Below, piece after piece: positions 54,159-63,714 of a stretch of 64,000 nt of DNA. Position numbers and translations under genes: made by a program. The notes beneath the pieces are model-generated. The model did not search any database. It was not told where the DNA came from and saw nothing but the letters and a program-made list of their open reading frames with translations. Position 1 is the stretch's first letter. The number at the start of each line of letters is the position of its first letter. The DNA is from JAIOQJ01 sp963718635 (GTDB lineage: Bacteria; Planctomycetota; Planctomycetia; Gemmatales; Gemmataceae), in NCBI GenBank assembly GCA_963718635.1, contig OY970367.1, positions 4,278,001 to 4,342,000 of the forward strand, in the 5' to 3' direction.

Positions 54159-54745
54159 TACTGTGGCACCTCTGTAACCGTCCAAGGTATTTGATCCATG
54201 TCGCCAATACAGACAACCTGTGGATGGGGATCAACGGCTTTGACAAGTTGTTTAAGTCGATCCAAAACAAGCCGACGCTGTGATTTGAGTGAGCGCAACG
54301 GATTATTGGTTGGCGGCTGCTGCAGATGCAAAACGACTCGAATTTGTTTCGCCTCAACCGCCCCTTGGGCCCGCGATTTTTCGTTGGCCAAGTTTGCATT
54401 TAGTCGGGCGGCCATCAGTCCTGCCAACGTGTCCCGGACTTTCACGGCCACGGCATCTGCGAGGAATTCAAACTGTTTTTCCCGTGTCAGCCGGTAATCT
54501 TTCACCTCGATTTGCCAGCAGATATTGTCTGGGGCAATAGCGAGAATATCGATGCCCGCGATGCCTGCCACTTTGCGATGGCTGCAATTCAAACACTTCA
54601 ACTGCTCTTTGCATTTCTTGCAAACGAGTTCCATGTCGCCGAAGCGGGCCATTTGACCCTGAAAAAAACTCTCTTTGTCATAAGCCGAGACGTTCCAGCC
54701 TTCCGGGAAATCAAATCGCAATCGTTGTTCGGTAATCGAAGGCAT
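54158..54745 (-). CDS. Zinc-binding PD-(D/E)xK nuclease-like protein
   Basis: This 195-residue protein has CKKCKEQLKCLNC (C42, C45, C51, C54), a four-cysteine zinc site. After it, GIDILAIAPDNICWQIEVKD supplies D66 and E80-x-K82, the PD-(D/E)xK nuclease signature. A helical C-terminal half follows (TREKQFEFLADAVAVKVRD). It overlaps both neighbours by TAATG junctions. I see no named family. It is probably the nuclease partner of the ATPase encoded just upstream. Confidence 0.6.
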   Translation of the reverse strand: MPSITEQRLRFDFPEGWNVSAYDKESFFQGQMARFGDMELVCKKCKEQLKCLNCSHRKVAGIAGIDILAIAPDNICWQIEVKDYRLTREKQFEFLADAVAVKVRDTLAGLMAARLNANLANEKSRAQGAVEAKQIRVVLHLQQPPTNNPLRSLKSQRRLVLDRLKQLVKAVDPHPQVVCIGDMDQIPWTVTEVPQ

Positions 54746-55797
54746 TATTGAGCCTCCGCGGCGTCGTAACGATCCACTTGGCTCAATTCTTCCTGCAGCG
54801 AATCGATCGCCCCGATGTCGCTAACGGTCCCTCCTTGGGAAACTTCGACGCCTTTATCGTTCGGGTGTAGTCCGAAGTATTGGGCTGGAACGGGGTCGGG
54901 CGAATTCTTCTGCAAGATGTCCAACTCCCGTAGCAGGAACAAACTATGAGTTGCGATAAAGACTTGAATCCCACTTCGGCACAGGGCGAGGATCGTGCCC
55001 GCCACCACTTTAATGATCTGCGGATTCAGGTTCGCTTCGGGTTCGTCCCAGAACAAATAGCCTTTGTCGACGAGAGAGCCAGTGGCGATCAGGCGCGCAA
55101 TCATGGCGAGTTTGCGCAACCCCTCAGCAACGAGGTGCATTTCCATACGCACACCGTCTTGATTCAGATAGAAGCTACCTGAATCCGTCAGCTCGACTTT
55201 GCCGCCCATCGCTATTTCCAGAGGAACTAGCATCTCCCGAATCTTTTTCTCTCGCGGGCCTCGCGCCAATGGTGCACCCAGCAGAATGCACGTGTCCCTC
55301 CAAGTCTCATCGAATTGGAGATGCGTCGTCTCATAAACCGAAACAAACCCTGGATAGATTGTCAGCAACTCTCGCGTCGGCAGATATACGGGTAATTTCT
55401 CCACCCACGCAGATGGCGTCTTGTCTACGATGACTTCCGACTTGCTCGCTGTGTTAAACGAGAATGCCAGATGATGCTTCTGAGGCGTAAACTGGCAGTC
55501 TACTTCCGTTCGCTGGCGGCCTGGACGGTTACGACGTGCGAGCCGACCCAACTCATCAGGCTTAAACACCATTACGAGTTTGTTTGCGATCGCCGTCTGT
55601 AAATGGACCTTCGTTGGGTTGTGCGATCCCGAATCCTTCGCTCCACGATAGCTGACATAAAGAGCAGAATAGGCCACTTTCAGCAAATGTGTTTTCCCCG
55701 TTCCGTTTGCGCCGACGAATACGTTGAGCCCTGCAGCGAACTGCAAGTTCGACTCGGTGAAAACAGTAAAATTTTTCAACACGATTGAATCGATCAT
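54745..55797 (-). CDS. AAA-type ATPase, ABC/SMC-like (AAA_15/21 class)
   Basis: This 350-residue protein begins MIDSIVLKNFTVFTESNLQF, the typical first strand of RecF/SMC-like ATPases. Walker A is VGANGTGKTHLLK (29-36), Walker B YLFWDEPEANLNP (D251, E252), and the switch VFIATHSLFLLREL. It is compact, without a long coiled coil. The open frame extends to 56064, but 55797 is the natural start. Similar ATPases work with nucleases in OLD, Gabija and related systems. Here the gene overlaps a PD-(D/E)xK gene, suggesting an ATPase-nuclease pair. Confidence 0.75.
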   Translation of the reverse strand: MIDSIVLKNFTVFTESNLQFAAGLNVFVGANGTGKTHLLKVAYSALYVSYRGAKDSGSHNPTKVHLQTAIANKLVMVFKPDELGRLARRNRPGRQRTEVDCQFTPQKHHLAFSFNTASKSEVIVDKTPSAWVEKLPVYLPTRELLTIYPGFVSVYETTHLQFDETWRDTCILLGAPLARGPREKKIREMLVPLEIAMGGKVELTDSGSFYLNQDGVRMEMHLVAEGLRKLAMIARLIATGSLVDKGYLFWDEPEANLNPQIIKVVAGTILALCRSGIQVFIATHSLFLLRELDILQKNSPDPVPAQYFGLHPNDKGVEVSQGGTVSDIGAIDSLQEELSQVDRYDAAEAQ

Positions 55798-55808
55798 GGA
55801 TTTGTTCT

Positions 55809-58702
55809 CTAAGCTTCGAACAATGTTCCTTGTTTGGGCGTAGGCAGCTTCGCGGCGGCACTCTCGATGCCGCTCCAGCCCGTCACCACTTCGTTGTAAG
55901 CTCGCGCATCTTCCGCCCGACCGGCGCGTTCGCTGAGCGTGTAAAGACGGTACGCCAACTGCCGGGCGGCTTCCGCCTTTGCCCCGACGCCGGCGAGAAC
56001 CTTTGCGGCTCCTGAATCGCCGTCCGCGTTGTACGCTCGGATGAGTTGGTGCAGGGCTTCCCACACCGGCAGGCGGGCATCAGTCGCGGGGTCCCAGTCG
56101 GCTTCGTACTCTTTCCATTTGTAGAGCCGCACATTGCCGCCGCCCGCTTCGATAACGCCTGCTTCTTTAACTCCGGCTACGCTGGTTCCTTTGCGCGGGC
56201 CAGCGTGTCGGCCTCGCCGAACTTGCCGGCATCCCACCCGTGGTGCTCGAACCAGTGCAGGCAGAATTGCGTATCGGCGTCGAAGTCGTCTTCGGCCAGG
56301 AAGCGGTTGATAAGCTGCAGAGCGGTCTTCACGGCCATTGGCGTGCCATCGGCTTCCAGCACCGCGTCGTACCGGCTGAAGATGGCCATGCCGGGGCCTA
56401 CGATGGCCTGTGACAAGTCTACAGGGGCGACCGGCGAATGAATCCCCTCGCTTTCGCGGGTCATCGCGTCAAGGGCGAGTGGCAAAGCTTCATTTATCAA
56501 ACTGATAAACTTGCGGCGACCGATAGTACCTGCGTCCTTCGCCCGTGGCCGGCAGACAAGGATGATGGATGAGGCAAGAGCATTGGAGTCAAGTCCCCGC
56601 ATTCGGTTGTCACCTTCGGTCCTCATCGGCCAAGTGCCTGTTACTACAAGGCCGGCATTGAGCACAGCTTCTAGAAATGTTTCCCACCCAGTGCTGTTCG
56701 TGCCTTCTTTTTCTGTCTCCGACTGCTTGAATGCGTAATAAATAGTAATTGGTGCGGCTGGGTGTGCTTGGATCGCAAGCGCATGCATGGCCTGACGCAT
56801 TCCATTAAGAAAGAATGCTTCGGCTTTTTCTTCGCTCCCGTGCCTGTACAGAGCGGCAACCAATTCTTCAGCCTTCGGCGTCGCTACAGTGGCCAGCAAT
56901 TGTGGAAACGTTGACTGTAGAATAGGCCTCATCCAGACATAGAAAAAATCGGAAAGGTCTGAATAGCCAACATTGTCATAGTAGGGTGGGTCCGTGGATA
57001 TAAACGGCATTGCTTGCAGGCGCAAACTTGCAGCATCGCCTTGATGAGCATACGACTTGGTTTTTCCCGAAAAGAAATTAAGACAGCTTGAGACCACATG
57101 GCAGCACTGATTCCATTCGGTACTGCATTTGCCGAAAACGCTTCCTTCCGCGAAATCCCAAGTAATAGGAATCGCTTGTTTCGTAAATGTTCTTGCTATT
57201 GCAGAGTCCTTCGGTAGCCATGCGCATACTGTGCTTGAATAATGAACCACTCGCGCGAGAATGCACCATAAATACACACTTATGGCCTGCGCGTACGCCA
57301 ATGCACCGGTTCCGCCTTTGTCGAGCGGTTTGTCGTCATCGGTCAATCCTGCCGCAAGAGCATCTTTGCGAATGCGGTCTTGTGCTTCAATGATTAAATC
57401 TCTAAAAGTAGTCAATGCGAGCAACTGCCGTGGCATGAACAATTGATCGAACCGTTCCATTCCATATAGCAAGCATGTCATGGGCCAAGGATCGCGCGCG
57501 ATCGGAAGATCGGCCCGGTGATCAATAGAAGTTGCATTGATGCCAAGTGCAACTTCTTCGTGTGCGGGAATGGCGGACAGATATATGCGTCCGCGAGTTC
57601 CTTCAGCGACTATGGCCATCAACTTCATCCCTAGTCGACCAGCTTTTCCTTCCTTGCGGATATAGTCATAAGCAATCGGGACGTTCGACATAATGCACCG
57701 AAATGCTTTTCGTTTTCCTGCAGACGTGCCTTTTGTAGAATCGGCTGATGGTTTTCCAGTTTTTACTGTCAGGGTATAGCCTGATTTGTTTATAATTGGA
57801 TCTATATACGCTTGTTTACCGGGCCTACTATTGAGCACAAACGTACTAGCTAATGGCACATCAACGTGGGAAAAGGCGGGGTTTGGGCTTCGCACGGTCC
57901 GTGTCCAGATCCATGCTGCGACTTTCAGTTTCTTACCGACAAAAGGCTCTAGGTCCGGACGGTCTTCAGCCATCATTTTTGTAATTACGACAGGAGGATA
58001 CTTTTCTCCGATTCGACTGAATGCTTCGTCGCGTATGACTTGGCTGTAACGGCAAACATCTTCGGCCATTCCCGCCGTACCTTCCCAAATCGACAGTTCG
58101 TTTTTCGCCTTTGGATGCACCGGCGGCCGACCCCAAAACTTTGGTGGAAGCTCGATCATTGCCTTGTTGATCATAACCGCAACTGGATTAAGATCACTTG
58201 CAATTGCTTCAAGGCCAAGACGCTGAGCTTCCAACGGTATTGTTCCGCCACCGGCGAATGGATCGAGCAATGCGGGAAGTTTGGCCGGATTGAATAGATC
58301 CTTGGCTTGTGGGTGGTCCTTGTTCAGATCACATGATTCACGCCAGCTCTGGCGAATTGCTTCACGTGCCTTTTCGAGAATTATCTCGTTTGTAGAGTTC
58401 TCCCACTTCACAAGATCTTCAATGATAGCGAACAGTTTGGCGCGAGCTTTTGTCCAATGGCCTCTCTCTTGATTGTTTGGCATCTTGCCAGGATTTTTGC
58501 ATCGCCAGAGGTCTTCTGGATCATGCACGAGCTGGGCGAATGTCACAGCACGAGCCGCCGCCACAGGTCGCTGGGCCCACCATTTGTGAAACGCAGTTGG
58601 ATAGCCCGCTGGAGCTTTGCGTTTCCGTCTCGTGCATTCGGCGTTGATTACGTCCAATGGCAGCGCGACTTCGATGAGCTTCTTGGGAGAAATGACGATC
58701 AC
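55809..58702 (-). CDS. DUF1156-type adenine-specific DNA methylase, frameshifted near its 3' end
   Basis: The N-terminal 70 residues are DUF1156 (COG1743): IEVALPLDVINAECTRRKRK and TAFHKWWAQRPVAAARAV. SAM motif I is LLDPFAGGGTIPLEAQ (147-154), and the catalytic motif is FISTDPPYYDNVGY near residue 570. The main frame ends at 56177 with ARAKEPA, but the family's continuation (KGTSVAGVKEAGVIEAGGGN, then the conserved AARQLAYRLYTLSER) lies one base back, in the frame ending at 55809. One missing A in the AAAGG at about 56188-56194 explains it; a programmed -1 shift is possible. The gene starts inside the helicase stop (ATGA). It probably marks self DNA. Confidence 0.82.
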
Positions 58703-61700
58703 GAGTTTCCCTTCGCCCGTTTGAGCAGTTCGGCAATCTTGTAGTTCACGCTGGCGATGCCGAATTCCGGCTCCCGGTTGAACGGGTTCCCAAGGTAGTG
58801 TGGCCCTTGAATGCTGTCGTCTGGATTCACAAAGACGAGTACCAGTTCAAACTTTGCTGCCTGGTTGAACGCGTAAAGGAGTTCATTGTGTGTGATGCAG
58901 AGCGTGTCCGCCCCGGCAACTCGGCCCTTCACCTCAATGTGCTTCGGGTTCAAGTTGTCTGGCGGGTAACTCGAAATGTCCCAGCCGCATTTGTCCTTCG
59001 AGACATCGACGACACGATGCCCTTTGGCTTCCTCAGCATTCGTCACCGCTTTCATCGCAAGGTCTTCGATCCGCTTGCGATCCGCTGCTTCGGCGGCGCT
59101 GACGGGAGCCGGTTCGCCTCGAACAATGCGAAGTAATCCGGCCGGGACGACGAGCGCCCCGCCTAGGATAACCGGTGTGCCGTTCTGCACCTGACGCATC
59201 GCTTGCAATTCCTTCTTGCGACCGTCGAGCCGGCTTTGCAGGTCTTCGAGAGTCTTCTTCACGTTATCGAGGTTAAGGCGAACGTCCTTGCCAAGGGCCG
59301 CATCGTCCTTCAACTTGATTTCCCGATCCGTCCAGAAGGCGATTTCCTTGGTGAGCCGTTCGTGAACGGCAGCAAGCGTCTTATCGACGTGCTCAATGCG
59401 GCGATCCGCGACTTCCTTGAAGTGCTCGGGCACCAATGACCCGGCCGCGAGGGCGATAGCCTTCTGCTCCTGATCGGTGCGAATCCAGGGGGCGTTGAGT
59501 AGGTCCGCCAGCTTTGGACGATCCGATTCGACGAGCGGTTCGAGATCGAGATGCGGAGCCCAACCAGCGAATGCAGCGGTGCCGTCCGGGTTCACGCGAA
59601 TGAACTGCATCCGTTTCGAGAGCGTGGCCCCGTCGCCGGACTTGACCTCGTGCGTGAGCAGGAAGAGCAGCCAGGGTTGATCGCCGTCGTCGGCGGGATC
59701 GACGAGGACGGCCCCCTGCCGGAGCAGGTTGGCGTTCGCTTCCAGGATCATGTCGGTGATGCTGAGCATCAGCGGATGGCCGGGGTGCATGAGCACGGCA
59801 CGGGCGATGCCGGGCTTCTCCATCAGGTGCAGGGCGTCGCGGGTGAAGGCGATGCGTTCGTAGCGTTTGAGGATCGGTTCGTTCTCGCGGCGGTTACGGC
59901 CGGTAAGGCGGCGATCCCGCTCGCGAATGGCGGCGGGAACGTGGGTGATCTCGTAGCGCTCGGCCTCCCGCTTGTGGAGGGTGCCGCCGAGTTGGTCGAA
60001 GGCTTTGAAGAAGAACGACCGCACGAAGAAAGGCTGGAGCCGCCGGGCCTCGGCGCGTTCCATCTCTTCCTTCACCTTGAAGAGGCGATCCGGCGACATC
60101 GTTTCCTGGGCCAGTGCGTTGCGATTGAGAAGCGACTTCAAATGGTCGTGGTCGAAGGCGTGGTCGATCTTCGTGGTGAGCCGGGCACGGACGTCGGGTT
60201 GGTCGCCGTAGCGGATGGCTTGCATCAGCAGTTCTTTCAGGCTGGTTCCCTCGAACACGTCGCCAAGGATATCGAAGACGCGGCCCTTGAGGGCATCGCT
60301 TTCAATCTGCAGTTTCTCCAGCAGGCGATGGTACACATCGCCTTCCCGTGTTTCCTTGGCGACAAGGTTCCAAAGGTGACAAACTTCCGTCTGGCCGATG
60401 CGGTGAATCCGGCCGAACCGCTGTTCGAGCCGGTTCGGGTTCCACGGCAGATCGTAGTTCACCATCAGGTGGGCGCATTGCAGGTTCACGCCTTCGCCGG
60501 CGGCGTCCGTGGCGATCAGCACGCGGACTTCGGGATCGGAACGGAAGAGGGCCTGGGCCTTACGGCGCTCGTCGCGGTGGGTGCCGCCGTGGATTGTGAT
60601 GATGCTGTCGGGCGAACCGAGGACACCGGCGATCTTGGCGTGCAGGTAGTTGAGCGTGTCGCGGTGTTCGGAGAAGAGGATGATCTTCCGCTGCCGGCCC
60701 GCGTCGTCGTGCATCTCGGGGTTGATCTGCAGCAGCTTCGAAAGTTCCTCCCACTTGCGGTCCTGGCCCGACACGACCACGCCCTTCGCTTGCTTCTCCA
60801 GGTCGGCGAGGATGACGATTTCCGCTTCGAGTTCGGCGATCGTCTTCGCGGCCGTCGCCTGATCGACGAGGTTCTCTTCGAGGGTTTCCTGCTCGTCGGC
60901 GTTCAAATCGTCATCGTCCTCGGGCACTTCGCCGACGGTTTCTGCCAGCAGCGACTTGCCACGGCCGCCGAGCTTCTCGGCCCGGAGGCGTTCGGAGAGG
61001 CGTTCCTTGCGGCGACGGAGCGATTGATAGATGGCTTCGGGGCTGGATGCGAGCCGGCGCTGGAGCGTAGTCAGGGCGAAGCCGACGGAGCCTTTGCGGG
61101 AGCCGCCGATCTGGTCGGCCTTGCCCATTTCCGTTTGCACGTACTTGGTGACGGCTTCGTACAAGGCGGCCTCAGCATCCGAGAGCTTGTAGTTGACCGT
61201 GTACGCCTTCCGCTCCGGGAACAGCGGCGTGTTGTCGAACTTGACGAGTTCTTCTTTCACCATGCGGCGCATGAGATCGCTGGCATCGACGACCTTGTGG
61301 ACACCGTCGCGGTACTTGCCGTAGAAGCGATCCGAATCGAGGAGCGAGAGGAAGAGTTGGAAGTCTTCATCTTTGCCGTTGTGCGGCGTGGCGGTCATGA
61401 GCAGCAGGTGCCGGGTTTCTTTGCCGAGTCGTTCGGCGAAGCGGAAGCGACCGGTCTTGTCCAACTTCGAGCCGAAGTAGTGGGCCGCGAGTTTGTGGGC
61501 TTCGTCGAAGACGACGAGGTCCCACCCGGCCGCACAAAGCTTCGATTGCAAGGGGCCAGAGAGGCGACCGCTCGGCCCGTCTTCTTCGTCCCGTGCCATC
61601 TGATCGAGGCGGACGATGATCTGCTGGTGATCCTCGAAGGGATTGCCGCTCGGGGAGGCTTCCTCCAAGGCCGACGAGAAGATGCGAAATTCGAGTCCGA

Positions 61701-62220
61701 ACTTCTCGTACAGTTCGTCCCGCCACTGTTCGACGAGGCTGCCCGGCGCGACGATCAGAATTCGGCGGGCGTCGGCCCGCATAACGAGTTCGCGGATATA
61801 GAGCCCCGCCATAATCGTCTTGCCCGCACCCGGATCGTCGGCCAGGACGAACCGTAGCGGCTGGCGGGGCAGCATCGATTCGTAGACGGCGGTGATCTGG
61901 TGCGGCAGCGGGTCGACGTTCGAAGTGTGAACGGCCATCATCGGGTCGAAGAGGAATGCGAGGTCGATCCGCTTGGCTTCGCAGGCGAGCTGGAATGCAG
62001 CCGCGTCGCCATCGAAACCCCAAGGGCGCTCGGTAGTGGCCAGGGAGATCGTGGCTTCGTCGGGGGTCCCGAGAAGTCGCTCCTTGAAGCTCCCATCAGG
62101 CAGCTTATAGAAGACCTGCACCGCGTTGTCGGCGTACGGCGTCACGGCGACTACGGTGCAGACGCGATCAGGCTCGAGGCCAACGAGCGAGAGGCCAGAC
62201 TTGAGTTCCGCCAACTTCAT
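58699..62220 (-). CDS. SNF2-family helicase with C-terminal DUF3883 (DrmD-like)
   Basis: The product has 1173 residues from the ATG at 62220. Walker A is LADDPGAGKTIMAGLY at about 127-136, the DEAH box VVFDEAHKLA at 239-242, motif III LLMTATPHNGKDED, and the C-terminal half has ATDAAGEGVNLQCAHLMVNY and RFGRIHRIGQT (motif VI). After a long coiled region, the last 110 residues (DISSYPPDNLNPKHIEVKGR) are DUF3883, a nuclease-like fold. It is the first gene of the operon and overlaps the methylase ATG. The architecture resembles DISARM DrmD, but the other DISARM genes are absent. Confidence 0.85.
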   Translation of the reverse strand: MKLAELKSGLSLVGLEPDRVCTVVAVTPYADNAVQVFYKLPDGSFKERLLGTPDEATISLATTERPWGFDGDAAAFQLACEAKRIDLAFLFDPMMAVHTSNVDPLPHQITAVYESMLPRQPLRFVLADDPGAGKTIMAGLYIRELVMRADARRILIVAPGSLVEQWRDELYEKFGLEFRIFSSALEEASPSGNPFEDHQQIIVRLDQMARDEEDGPSGRLSGPLQSKLCAAGWDLVVFDEAHKLAAHYFGSKLDKTGRFRFAERLGKETRHLLLMTATPHNGKDEDFQLFLSLLDSDRFYGKYRDGVHKVVDASDLMRRMVKEELVKFDNTPLFPERKAYTVNYKLSDAEAALYEAVTKYVQTEMGKADQIGGSRKGSVGFALTTLQRRLASSPEAIYQSLRRRKERLSERLRAEKLGGRGKSLLAETVGEVPEDDDDLNADEQETLEENLVDQATAAKTIAELEAEIVILADLEKQAKGVVVSGQDRKWEELSKLLQINPEMHDDAGRQRKIILFSEHRDTLNYLHAKIAGVLGSPDSIITIHGGTHRDERRKAQALFRSDPEVRVLIATDAAGEGVNLQCAHLMVNYDLPWNPNRLEQRFGRIHRIGQTEVCHLWNLVAKETREGDVYHRLLEKLQIESDALKGRVFDILGDVFEGTSLKELLMQAIRYGDQPDVRARLTTKIDHAFDHDHLKSLLNRNALAQETMSPDRLFKVKEEMERAEARRLQPFFVRSFFFKAFDQLGGTLHKREAERYEITHVPAAIRERDRRLTGRNRRENEPILKRYERIAFTRDALHLMEKPGIARAVLMHPGHPLMLSITDMILEANANLLRQGAVLVDPADDGDQPWLLFLLTHEVKSGDGATLSKRMQFIRVNPDGTAAFAGWAPHLDLEPLVESDRPKLADLLNAPWIRTDQEQKAIALAAGSLVPEHFKEVADRRIEHVDKTLAAVHERLTKEIAFWTDREIKLKDDAALGKDVRLNLDNVKKTLEDLQSRLDGRKKELQAMRQVQNGTPVILGGALVVPAGLLRIVRGEPAPVSAAEAADRKRIEDLAMKAVTNAEEAKGHRVVDVSKDKCGWDISSYPPDNLNPKHIEVKGRVAGADTLCITHNELLYAFNQAAKFELVLVFVNPDDSIQGPHYLGNPFNREPEFGIASVNYKIAELLKRAKGNS

Positions 62221-62706
62221 GTTCGATCCCACTTGCCCAAGATGAGGAATGCCATCGCTTCGGCTTTCTGAGCAGTGCCCGCTTGATTCCACAAGTCCGA
62301 GGAACGCGTCCAGCTAGTGGTTGTAGACAATTCACCACCGATTCGCCCGCGTCAGGCGGACGAGCACGTTGCCGGCCTCAAATCGCTATCACGCAATTGT
62401 CGAGATTCGTGTTTTCGGCAATCCGCATTCGGAAGAGAAGCGAAGGGATACTCTACCAGACGCTTTAATCTTCGCACAGGTTGGTAGTGGTCATCAGACC
62501 CCTTGTTTTCTAGTAATTTTGCGCCATCCATGCTTGTTGATCATTCTTGTTTCGCCGACCGTTTCCGGTCGCTGCGAAGCAAGAAAAACTCGTCAGGCCA
62601 CGAGCTCTCCGCCATTGCGGCCCGACGTCCTTGGAAACTTGCCGTGACTGCTGCGCTTCCACCCGCATTTCGCGAGCAGGGCGCAAACATGATTCACTCG
62701 ACTGCC
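62221..62706. other. Intergenic region upstream of the helicase operon
   Basis: No gene is seen in these 486 bases. It must contain the operon promoter on the minus strand. Base composition is lower in GC than the flanks. I cannot locate promoter boxes with confidence. Confidence 0.4.
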
Positions 62707-63714
62707 TCAAAGACTCCCAAATAAGTCGGGGCCGGTCTGTTTCTCCTTCTTTTTAGGTTTGCGGATCGATACCGGGCGAAGCACCGCGACGACCGCGTTC
62801 TCCCCCGTGGGTCCCAACTGGTCATTGGGCGTCCATACTGCGATGGCCCATACCCGATAGGTTCCGGAGGCTTGGCCCAAATCGAGATGGCATTCCCCTT
62901 CCGCCGGCCGGCCGGTCGAAGCGGCCGCGTAAATTGGGCCGTCGCTTTCGACCGACTTGTCCCTAGGAAGGAAGTGACCCTCGGCGATGAACGACGGGCT
63001 CGCCACGCAATACTCGATCCGCAGTTTCAGTGCGTCGCGGATCTCTTCAGCGGCCGTGATTCCAAAAAGATTGGCCTGATCTTCCCGGCCGACGGTCCCT
63101 TGCTGGGTCGGTTTGAGCTTCCATGAGAAGAAAACGGCCGTTACTGACGATGGATTCAATTCGGTGTACCGGCGCACGGTGGCCTCTCGCGACGCTTGGT
63201 AGGTCAATGCAAGGTCCGACAATCCCTGTGCCGTCGCGACCGCTGCTGCATCGTTCGAGAACCACGGATCTGGTAGCAGCAACTCCGCCGCCGCGATGTC
63301 GCAGAGCATCTCCAAGTAATCGTCGGGATTGCTCCGGTCGCGGTACCGGGCGTCAGTCCGGCACCAAGCCTTCGTAGTGTAGTCTGGGAAAAAAGTGTGG
63401 CTGATTTCGTGTGCAATGCTGAAGCGCAGTCGTGTATCGGGGCGATCCGGATTCACGCGCATCGTGACGCCTCCACGACCGTCCGGCACCAGTTCGGCGT
63501 CGGGACTGTGCATCGGCAATTCGTCGCTGCGTTGAATGCCGCGCAGACTTGCAAGCACATCGACGTTGATGGGCATCGTCGGCTCGCCGAACATGCCTAC
63601 CTGTAGCGCGATCAGTTCTTTCGCTTTGGCGCGGATGGCGGCGGGGGCATCAGCCGTGCCAGATGAACGGACCAATTCGGCGATCAACGCCTCAGTTGTA
63701 CGGGCGGGTTGCAT
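62707..63714 (-). CDS. ImmA/IrrE-family metallopeptidase
   Basis: The product has about 335 residues. The zinc site is LRFSIAHEISHTFFPDY (HExxH), with the third ligand Glu probably in the CDIAAAELLLPDPWF helix, as in the ImmA/IrrE family. The C-terminal 150 residues form an unassigned domain. ImmA-type peptidases cleave a partner XRE repressor, relieving repression under stress. The ATG at 63714 overlaps the stop of just such a regulator. Confidence 0.82.
   Translation of the reverse strand: MQPARTTEALIAELVRSSGTADAPAAIRAKAKELIALQVGMFGEPTMPINVDVLASLRGIQRSDELPMHSPDAELVPDGRGGVTMRVNPDRPDTRLRFSIAHEISHTFFPDYTTKAWCRTDARYRDRSNPDDYLEMLCDIAAAELLLPDPWFSNDAAAVATAQGLSDLALTYQASREATVRRYTELNPSSVTAVFFSWKLKPTQQGTVGREDQANLFGITAAEEIRDALKLRIEYCVASPSFIAEGHFLPRDKSVESDGPIYAAASTGRPAEGECHLDLGQASGTYRVWAIAVWTPNDQLGPTGENAVVAVLRPVSIRKPKKKEKQTGPDLFGSL

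Noticed and set aside
59551..61857. A 768-codon plus-strand open frame opposite the SNF2 helicase gene
   Set aside because: It is antisense to a gene with all helicase motifs; its composition (Val/Glu/Gly/Leu-rich, no motifs) is what a high-GC antisense frame gives.
51327..62220. Canonical DISARM or BREX system
   Set aside because: The DISARM genes drmA, drmB and drmC, and the BREX genes pglZ, brxC and brxL, are not recognised; only the helicase and methylase resemble parts of these systems.
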